From positions 220,661-284,660 of the forward strand of contig VMFU01000001.1 of the NCBI GenBank assembly GCA_007376205.1: a DNA stretch of 64,000 bases, read 5' to 3'. A program made the translations under genes and the position numbers. The notes under the pieces were generated by a model, which did not search any database, was not told where the DNA came from, and saw nothing but the letters and a program-made list of their open reading frames with translations. Position 1 is the stretch's first letter. The number at the start of each line of letters is the position of its first letter. The stretch comes from Candidatus Peregrinibacteria bacterium Gr01-1014_25 (GTDB lineage: Bacteria > Patescibacteriota > Gracilibacteria > Peribacterales > Peribacteraceae). This document shows, in pieces, positions 58,850 to 64,000 of the stretch.

Positions 58850-60133
58850 TCAGTACACAGGAATGACGTTATTGGCGATCACGAAGAGGAAGATCAGCGC
58901 GAAGAGGGCAAGCGTCAGTTTTTCGCGAGATGCGGCGGAGAGATTGCGGAGCATCTGCGGGAGGTACATCCACATCGACAGAAAGACGCCGATGCCCATC
59001 GAGGCTGCGGCGATGTAGATGACTTTGTGGTGGCCGAGGCCCGGCACGGGATACTTTGTGATCACGGCGATGAGGAACAGAAGTTGCAGGAGCGAGAAGC
59101 GGACGATGAAACGCGAAAAAAAGTGCCACTCATCCCTTGGTCTGCGACGGAGGAGATAGATCGCGATGCCCATCAAGACGAGCCATGGCATCAATGCAAG
59201 GTAGACATTGCTGAAGGACTGGGCGGCCGGGGATTGCGGCGCATGACCTTCCCCACGCCATAGCCCCCACCACGTCCGGACAAGCCGCCCCTCATGTTTG
59301 GGGACGTGCACGAAGGACACGATGAACCCCAGGGGGTCCGCATTACGCTCAGCGATGGACGGCTGGGATTCGTGCAGCAGCATCGTCCCCGCGCTTGTGT
59401 AGAAGAATGTGCCCTCCGGAATGTAGTAGTTGACGAAGTAGTAGGGCATGACCAGAGTCATCGCGACGGCGACCATCACCAAACCCCGTTTGATGTTCAG
59501 GGCCACATTCTTTCCCGCGGTGATCGCATAGAGGAACGGGATGGCGAGGCTGACGATGCCGGAGAATTTCGTCAGACAACCCGCGGCGAGGAAGTATCCC
59601 CCCAGAAGGCTGGATGCGCAGACGACGCGCCGGTGGTCCGCCTGGACGAGCGTCACCACCTGATACAGAGCGGCGCATGCCCACACAAAGACGAGCACAT
59701 CCATATTGACGCCGACGAGCAAATAACTCTGTAGCGGCAGATTGCAGGTCACATAGAGGAAGGCGATGGCGCATGGGTGGTCGAGGAGATGGAGCCGCCC
59801 CAGTGTCGCGCGCAGCAGAAAGAGAATTTCCAACGAGGCAATGAAGGACACGGTTTGCACAGCTTCGAGGGGTGAGGAACCGGTGATCCACGCGACGGTG
59901 TCCGCGAGCAGAAACGCAAGCGGCGGATGCATCGCGTAGTAGAACGCGCGCAGATCGAAGAATGGATGCAGCCAGTCAACGGCCGCCATTGCCTGGAAAT
60001 AACTGGGCACGTCGTATCCCCACGGGACATCAAGTCGCGAAACAAAGAGGATCGTCTTTGCGAAGACGGTGACGAAGAGAAGGCAGAGTTCTATATTTTT
60101 CCAAACCGGCGGCACGAGGGGCTGGTTCGTCAT
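58850..60133 (-). CDS. GT-C-like polytopic membrane glycosyltransferase (putative)
   Basis: I start this 427-aa protein at ATG 60133 (MTNQPLVPPVW), nine nt after TACACT. About ten membrane helices; an N-terminal periplasmic loop GYDVPSYFQAMAAVDWLHPFFD followed by YYAMHPPLAFLLADTVAWI resembles the catalytic first loop and PMT_2/GT39-like arrangement of GT-C mannosyltransferases using polyprenyl-phosphate sugars. Specificity is unknown. It converges with topA, 6 nt apart, and follows a strong terminator. Confidence 0.75.
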   Translation of the reverse strand: MTNQPLVPPVWKNIELCLLFVTVFAKTILFVSRLDVPWGYDVPSYFQAMAAVDWLHPFFDLRAFYYAMHPPLAFLLADTVAWITGSSPLEAVQTVSFIASLEILFLLRATLGRLHLLDHPCAIAFLYVTCNLPLQSYLLVGVNMDVLVFVWACAALYQVVTLVQADHRRVVCASSLLGGYFLAAGCLTKFSGIVSLAIPFLYAITAGKNVALNIKRGLVMVAVAMTLVMPYYFVNYYIPEGTFFYTSAGTMLLHESQPSIAERNADPLGFIVSFVHVPKHEGRLVRTWWGLWRGEGHAPQSPAAQSFSNVYLALMPWLVLMGIAIYLLRRRPRDEWHFFSRFIVRFSLLQLLFLIAVITKYPVPGLGHHKVIYIAAASMGIGVFLSMWMYLPQMLRNLSAASREKLTLALFALIFLFVIANNVIPVY

Positions 60134-60152
60134 GGCGATCGCAGTGTACAAC

Positions 60153-60185
60153 AAAAAAACCGCCTACCCCCTTCGGGGCAGGCGG
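60153..60185 (-). terminator. Rho-independent terminator of the RLEQLEGRIAPA protein gene
   Basis: On the minus strand CCGCCTGCCCC and GGGGTAGGCGG form a stem, then TTTTTTTG. The next TACACT promoter starts within a few bases of the T-run. Confidence 0.88.
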
Positions 60186-60211
60186 CGGAAGTCCTTGGCG
60201 CGGCTTCCTCG

Positions 60212-61795
60212 TTACGATTCGTAGCGCGTCGACCAGACAATGCTATCCGGCAGATCCGTGCCGACGAAGAACGTGCTGCCCAACGCGTCGCGGTCATACC
60301 ATGCGAGCGCGGACAGATCGATCCCGACCCGCAGGAGCGACGTTTGCGCGCTGTTGACCTTCGGATTGGTCACTAGTAGCCGAAGGACGAACGTTCCGTT
60401 TTCTCCGGATGCGAGCTGCGCGTTCACGGCGGAACTTTCGAGCTGCGCAGTGACCCTGTAACGGCCACTGCCCAGATCTTCGTAGCTCGCCGGCACGCTG
60501 GTACCGGGGTCGCTTTTGTTGAACACACGGAATGCGTTCAAGTCCAGCGCCACGTTCGTCGCTTCGACGATGAAGACCATCGTCATAGCATCGAATCTGT
60601 TGAGTCCGTACAGCGTGTTGACGTTTGAAGCTGCCTGCAGTTTGAACTGTCCGACGTTGCTGACGCCGGTCGGGACATTCGTCCCGTCCGCGTCCGGATT
60701 TACGTTGGTCACCGCCGTGAGTTTGGACATCACGACCGTGTGCCTCGGGCCGACGACCGGGCCGTCGGGACCGGGCGTCGAAGTGCCGATGAACACCTCG
60801 CCTTCTGCGAGAGCGTCACCGTCGTTGTCGACCAAATTGTTGGAGGACATCATGCCCCGTGCTTCGACGTCGTACAGAGCGATCAGGAACTGATCCCCCG
60901 ACACGCCGCCATCGCTGTCCGTCTTCATGACGGGTTTCACGATGACGTCGGTGACGAGGCCATCGTCGATGACCAATTGCCGACCGGGCATCCGTGCCGC
61001 GAAACCACGCGCTGGCTCTCCGTTAAGCGTCGATGGCATGAAATCACTGCCCCATGCACCGACCGTCGCGAACGCGAACGGTGATGGTTCCCCGGGACGG
61101 TAAAGCGCGAGACGGTCGATGGAACGGCCGTCCGCATTTCCCGCCACGAGGAACTTCAGGGTGTAGACGTCGATGTCTTCGCCCTGTGCGCGGAATTCGA
61201 TGCGCTGTCCCGTCGCGTCGCCCGTCCCGCCAAGCATGTGCATGGAGCGGACCGGCGTCGTGTCGGTGATAGCGAACAAATTCCCCGTCTCCGACGCGTG
61301 ATCGATCACGTGCAGCGGTTCCCTTCCGTGTTCCTGCAGCACGCCCCTCCACGGTCTGTGGAGAACTACCTGCCGCAGGTCGATGCCGAGCATGTCGCCG
61401 GCGGGGTTCGCCGCGATGTCGATGGTCACTTGGAAATGCCCGGGCATTCGTCGCTGGAGATGTGGATCGAACCGATTCAAAGGATCGAAGATGATCCCGC
61501 CTCCCGTCGGTTGTACGGTCTTGAGGCGCGTTTCGAACGTTCCGTTCCGATCACGGTCTTGCCAGAGCGTTGCCGAAGCAACGTCGCCGGCGTTTCCCTG
61601 TACCGCGTACGCGAGGGAATCGACGCGGACATATCTGCCCGCATGCAGCCAGAAGCGATCGGCAACCACGCCGGCTTCACCTCCTTCCAACGTCCTTGCC
61701 TCTACAGTTTCGTGCATGGCGGTCATCGTGACCGGCCAGAGCGCCGGAGCGATGCGACCTTCGAGTTGCTCCAGTCGCGGCACCATGTTCTTCAT
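60212..61795 (-). CDS. Surface/extracellular protein with planctomycete-type N-terminal motif
   Basis: I start at ATG 61795 (MKNMVPRLEQLEGRIAPALWPV), preceded by GAAAGG as Shine-Dalgarno; the track ORF extends 77 residues into an unrelated leader. The N-terminus resembles the RLExLEDRxxPA motif of many planctomycete extracellular proteins, and there is no ordinary signal peptide. The 527-aa protein is beta-rich with Asp/Asn/Gly turns (TNVNPDADGTNVP, MKTDSDGGVSGD), consistent with a large repetitive beta-sandwich surface protein. A strong promoter and a leader of about 85 nt precede it. Confidence 0.75.
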   Translation of the reverse strand: MKNMVPRLEQLEGRIAPALWPVTMTAMHETVEARTLEGGEAGVVADRFWLHAGRYVRVDSLAYAVQGNAGDVASATLWQDRDRNGTFETRLKTVQPTGGGIIFDPLNRFDPHLQRRMPGHFQVTIDIAANPAGDMLGIDLRQVVLHRPWRGVLQEHGREPLHVIDHASETGNLFAITDTTPVRSMHMLGGTGDATGQRIEFRAQGEDIDVYTLKFLVAGNADGRSIDRLALYRPGEPSPFAFATVGAWGSDFMPSTLNGEPARGFAARMPGRQLVIDDGLVTDVIVKPVMKTDSDGGVSGDQFLIALYDVEARGMMSSNNLVDNDGDALAEGEVFIGTSTPGPDGPVVGPRHTVVMSKLTAVTNVNPDADGTNVPTGVSNVGQFKLQAASNVNTLYGLNRFDAMTMVFIVEATNVALDLNAFRVFNKSDPGTSVPASYEDLGSGRYRVTAQLESSAVNAQLASGENGTFVLRLLVTNPKVNSAQTSLLRVGIDLSALAWYDRDALGSTFFVGTDLPDSIVWSTRYES

Positions 61796-61880
61796 GTCAT
61801 ACCTTTCGTGAGGAAGCCGAAAATGCCAAGGACCGGTGCGCATGCACCTGTCATCCTTGCAATCACGCAAACGCCCGGGA

Positions 61881-61908
61881 ATGGTACAGAAATGTATTTT
61901 TTTGTCAA
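61881..61908 (-). promoter_or_regulatory. Strong promoter of the RLEQLEGRIAPA protein gene
   Basis: On the minus strand TTGACA (61903-61908), 16-bp spacer, TACCAT (61881-61886), with an overlapping second TTGACA 7 nt upstream. The start codon is about 85 nt away, with a structured GC-rich leader. Confidence 0.65.
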
Positions 61909-62007
61909 GTGTCAAGTGCCGAGAAAAGGGGAATATTTGAGAGAGACGACAGGCCATCCATGACACTAGTCCGTATGCGCTCCGTGGACTCTCTAGAGGG
62001 AGAGTCC

Positions 62008-62604
62008 ATGGAATGCTATATTTCAAATGTGCGCAAACGTGTGATTATTATTCATGGATGGGGTGGCTTTCCTCAGGAGGGTTGGTTTCCCTGGTTGGCA
62101 GAACATCTGAAAAAAGAAGGTTTTGAAGTGGCCGTCCCTTCCATGCCTGATCCTGATACGCCAGAGATCACTACGTGGGTGCAGCATGTTTCCTCCGTGG
62201 TAGGCACACCCGATGAGCACACGTTTCTCGTTGGACACAGCATCGGTTGCCAGGCGATTCTGCGCTATCTTGAGTCGCTGCCCCCGGACACACATGTAGG
62301 AGGTGTTGTGTTGGTAGCTGGATTCTTTACTCTGACGAATATCGGTGGCCCGGCGGAAGAAGAGATCGCCCGACCATGGCTCACCAAAAGCATAAATTAT
62401 GAAAAGATTCTGTCACATACAGATCGGATCACAGCAATTTTTTCAGATAACGACGAATTTGTGCCTTTGGAAAATGTAAAGTTTTTTGAAGAGCGTTTGC
62501 AAGCGAAAACCATCATACAAAAGAATCGTGGGCACTTCAGCGGCAGCGATGGAATCATGGAATTGCCCGTTGCATTGACCGAGTTGCTGGAGCTCAGCAG
62601 ATGA
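62008..62604 (+). CDS. RBBP9/YdeN-type alpha/beta hydrolase
   Basis: I start this 198-aa protein at ATG 62008 (MECYISNVRKR), preceded by the Shine-Dalgarno AGAGGGAGAG. RVIIIHGWGGFPQEGWFPWL (oxyanion loop), FLVGHSIGCQAILRYL (nucleophile elbow with Ser), AIFSDNDEFVPLE (Asp) and NRGHFSGSDG (His) complete the catalytic triad of the RBBP9/YdeN family, serine hydrolases with unknown substrates. GC content is visibly lower than in the rest of the window, suggesting recent transfer. Confidence 0.9.
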   Translation: MECYISNVRKRVIIIHGWGGFPQEGWFPWLAEHLKKEGFEVAVPSMPDPDTPEITTWVQHVSSVVGTPDEHTFLVGHSIGCQAILRYLESLPPDTHVGGVVLVAGFFTLTNIGGPAEEEIARPWLTKSINYEKILSHTDRITAIFSDNDEFVPLENVKFFEERLQAKTIIQKNRGHFSGSDGIMELPVALTELLELSR

Positions 62605-62876
62605 TAAATGCGGATCGTGCCTGCGACTCCACGCTCACAATGATTCCACCAATGCGAGAATCTTTTCACGGCAATCCCATTGCTCCGGTAGCGGGAACGC
62701 GGATCTCGAGCGGATAGCGTTCCTGCGAACGTGAACTTCGGTGGTTGCAAAATGTTAATTTATGTATTATTATATTTTTTAGTTCATTGGCATCCACCGT
62801 TGACTGAGAACTCCAATGTTGCGTGTGGCAGAGGAGGAACGGGTGGAAATCGCAACGCACGCACAGGAATCTTTCC
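62605..62876. other. Gene-free AT-rich spacer
   Basis: No supported ORF. The stretch around 62750-62785 is very AT-rich (TTAATTTATGTATTATTATA) and GCGTTCCTGC/GAACGC can pair around 62715-62735. It may hold the promoter of the next gene. Confidence 0.4.
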
Positions 62877-63365
62877 ATGTCAGTCCGTTTCGACGGGCAG
62901 CGCCTGTGGATCGGCGACATCGAATGCCGCCGTCCGCGCGAGAGCGCGCCGGGCAAGACCCGGCCGGCGCACCAGGAACGAATCTTGCGGGCGAAGGACA
63001 TGCCCGACGGCGGGGCTTTGAGCCTCGCCGGGACCACGATTCGTCAGTGGTCAGCCGAGGGGAAGATGGTTGCGGAGTGGCAGGTGCGCTTGGAACCGTA
63101 CCGCCGCATTCGGGACATTGCCATGGTGGCGGGTGTCCTCGCCATCCTTTACCACGACATCAGCGCGCCGCCGAACCCGCGGCTCGCTATGTACCACCTC
63201 GTGGAGACCACGTGGGTGAAAACTCGCGAGGTGCAGCCCGGCTATCTCTGGAGCGCCGACACGGTCGAGGCTGTTGGAAATGAGTTCATCGTCAGCGGGG
63301 ACGAGATGAACTGGGCGGGAAGCACGGACTTCCCGAATACCTCGACCATTCCCGCGAAAGCGTGA
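62877..63365 (+). CDS. Hypothetical protein, 162 aa
   Basis: ATG 62877 (MSVRFDGQRLWIGDIE) with AGGA nine nt upstream as weak Shine-Dalgarno. The protein is soluble, with a basic N-terminal half and beta-rich second half (TTIRQWSAEGKMVAEWQVRLE, YLWSADTVEAVGNEFIVSGDE). The strand pattern could be part of a small propeller or jelly-roll. No family recognised. A strong hairpin follows the stop. Confidence 0.6.
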   Translation: MSVRFDGQRLWIGDIECRRPRESAPGKTRPAHQERILRAKDMPDGGALSLAGTTIRQWSAEGKMVAEWQVRLEPYRRIRDIAMVAGVLAILYHDISAPPNPRLAMYHLVETTWVKTREVQPGYLWSADTVEAVGNEFIVSGDEMNWAGSTDFPNTSTIPAKA

Positions 63366-63372
63366 ATGGTCT

Positions 63373-63403
63373 GTATCCCCGACGCGTCACGCGTCGGGGA
63401 TAC
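63373..63403. terminator. Strong hairpin after the 162-aa gene
   Basis: A 14-bp perfect inverted repeat GTATCCCCGACGCG / CGCGTCGGGGATAC with a 3-nt loop. There is no T-run, so it is a likely transcript-end stabiliser between convergent genes rather than a classic terminator. Confidence 0.6.
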
Positions 63404-63455
63404 TCCTTGATGCTGGATCACAACGAGATACCCTTGGGAAAAATGAGACTTTTCT

Positions 63456-63713
63456 TCAGGCCGCTTTGCGCACGAAGGCATCGATGATCTCGTGCTGCTT
63501 GCGGACGCCAGCGGCATTCGCGATGCTCTCACGCTCCATTTGGGGATCAGCCATTTCAGCGGCAATTTGGAGGGCGCCGATGACTTTCTGCCGCTCCTCA
63601 TCCGTGGCTTGTTCAAGCATTTGTTGCGTAAGCCCATGTTGCCGTGCGATTGCCTGACCACGCTCATCTGTCAGGAATTCGATGGCATTCGGATTGGGTG
63701 TCAGTCCACTCAT
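63456..63713 (-). CDS. Small helical hypothetical protein, 85 aa
   Basis: ATG 63713 encodes MSGLTPNPNAIEFLTDERGQAIARQHGLTQQMLEQATDEERQ and continues as a soluble all-helical protein ending FVRKAA. No recognised family; the size and helix content would fit a small DNA- or protein-binding regulator. A TATACT box and an overlapping perfect palindrome lie 26 nt upstream, so the gene may be tightly regulated, possibly by its own product (inference). Confidence 0.6.
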   Translation of the reverse strand: MSGLTPNPNAIEFLTDERGQAIARQHGLTQQMLEQATDEERQKVIGALQIAAEMADPQMERESIANAAGVRKQHEIIDAFVRKAA

Positions 63714-63738
63714 AGGAATAGGTGGGGAGGAAGTACGA

Positions 63739-63759
63739 AGTATATTGTATTACAATATA
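63739..63759 (-). promoter_or_regulatory. Palindromic operator overlapping a -10 box
   Basis: The perfect 9-1-9 palindrome TATATTGTA-T-TACAATATA (63741-63759) overlaps the minus-strand TATACT (63739-63744) upstream of the 85-aa gene. Confidence 0.6.
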
Positions 63760-63784
63760 TAAATAAGGTCAATTCAGCGATGTT

Positions 63785-63860
63785 TGGCAGGCGCTGTAGG
63801 GATCGAACCTACGACCTTCGGTTTTGGAGACCGACGCTCTACCAACTGAGCTAAGCGCCT
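63785..63860 (-). tRNA. tRNA-Trp (anticodon CCA)
   Basis: On the minus strand the acceptor AGGCGCT (63854-63860) pairs with AGCGCCT (63789-63795), discriminator G, encoded CCA. The anticodon arm TCGGT-CTCCAAA-ACCGA gives CCA. G73 and CCA anticodon are Trp identity elements. A CATAAT box lies 11 nt upstream. Confidence 0.96.
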
Positions 63861-63879
63861 ATGGTGATGACATTATGCC

Positions 63880-64000
63880 CTACAAAGGCGACGTTGACGA
63901 CGGTTTTCTGCGGCCGTAGCGCCGTCGGATGGCGAGCACCGAGAGGAATGCTTCGGTGATCTCGTGCAGCGAGAGATTGGAGATGCCCCTGCGGCGATTG
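63880..64000 (-). CDS. C-terminal fragment of a gene truncated by the window edge
   Basis: The minus-strand frame ending at TAG (63880-63882) is open to the window edge and encodes RRGISNLSLHEITEAFLSVLAIRRRYGRRKPSSTSPL. Too short to identify; the basic tail suggests a cytoplasmic C-terminus. It lies just upstream of tRNA-Trp on the same strand. Confidence 0.45.
   Translation of the reverse strand, partial: NRRRGISNLSLHEITEAFLSVLAIRRRYGRRKPSSTSPL

Noticed and set aside
1-64000. Alternative genetic code with TGA read as Gly, as in Gracilibacteria/Absconditabacteria
   Set aside because: TGA ends many clear genes at family-typical length (for example tsaB), and overlapping ATGA/GTGA junctions use it as stop.
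1-64000. Insertion sequences, integrases or prophage genes
   Set aside because: No transposase, integrase, recombinase or phage structural protein was recognised among the ORFs.

Overview
The window reads as a gene-dense, high-GC (roughly 60% by eye) bacterial chromosome segment that uses the standard genetic code: TGA is the stop of many unambiguous genes. Short intergenic spaces, Patescibacteria-style pilins with a shared NPTKQLADARNAQRRSDVNTI core, minimal housekeeping genes and many orphan envelope proteins suggest a Patescibacteria/CPR lineage, plausibly Peregrinibacteria or Peribacteria. That placement is inference; no rRNA lies in the window.

Layout. 1-3.8 kb: type IV pilus/pseudopilin operon (propeller-bearing prepilin, two minor pseudopilins, two tandem near-duplicate pilins). 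3.9-8.6 kb: sensor kinase, tRNA-Thr, RNase P RNA (minus strand, absent from the ORF track), polyprenyl-phosphate sugar transferase. 8.6-15.6 kb (minus): DnaQ/DinG-like fusion, NusA, DUF1189 protein, Met-rich orphan, GT2. 15.5-24.5 kb: TsaB, SecA, clamp-loader delta prime, MurA, MBL-like protein, tRNA-Arg, SLH protein. 24.6-32.7 kb (mostly minus): PyrF, ComM, YraN, 6-phosphogluconolactonase, G6PDH, plus a Pro-tRNA editing protein. 32.7-34.3 kb: small ORFs and a gene-poor structured region ending in a terminator. 34.3-46.3 kb: 1064-aa surface protein, DedA, Hsp20, GalU, methyltransferase, UvrB (minus), SerRS, GT4. 46.4-52.4 kb: PGRP amidase-SpoIID fusion, UppP-DedA fusion, HTH regulator, RecJ (minus). 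52.5-60.1 kb: two surface proteins (minus), DnaJ, Jag and HU (minus), TopA, GT-C-like membrane protein (minus). 60.2-64 kb: surface protein with a RLEQLEGRIAPA start (minus), then a lower-GC stretch with an alpha/beta hydrolase, orphans, tRNA-Trp and a truncated gene.

Two global patterns stand out. First, about two dozen genes on both strands have a TANNNT-type -10 hexamer ending 5-10 nt (most often 6) before the start codon and no Shine-Dalgarno, which implies widespread leaderless transcription. This signal also picks starts over the longer ORF-track versions. A few orphan genes instead have a clear Shine-Dalgarno. Second, a family of 7-nt-periodic, often imperfectly palindromic repeats (units such as GCGAACA, AGCTGTG, CCCACAG, GAAATCC, GGGATTC) sits in intergenic hairpins and inside the coding sequences of secA, tsaB, a GT2 and a GT4 without breaking their frames. 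I consider this family the most unusual feature here.

Functionally the segment is dominated by envelope biogenesis (MurA, UppP-DedA, PGRP-SpoIID, GalU, several glycosyltransferases, SLH and other surface proteins), Sec export, a pilus with ComM, basic DNA/RNA maintenance and the first two oxidative pentose-phosphate enzymes.
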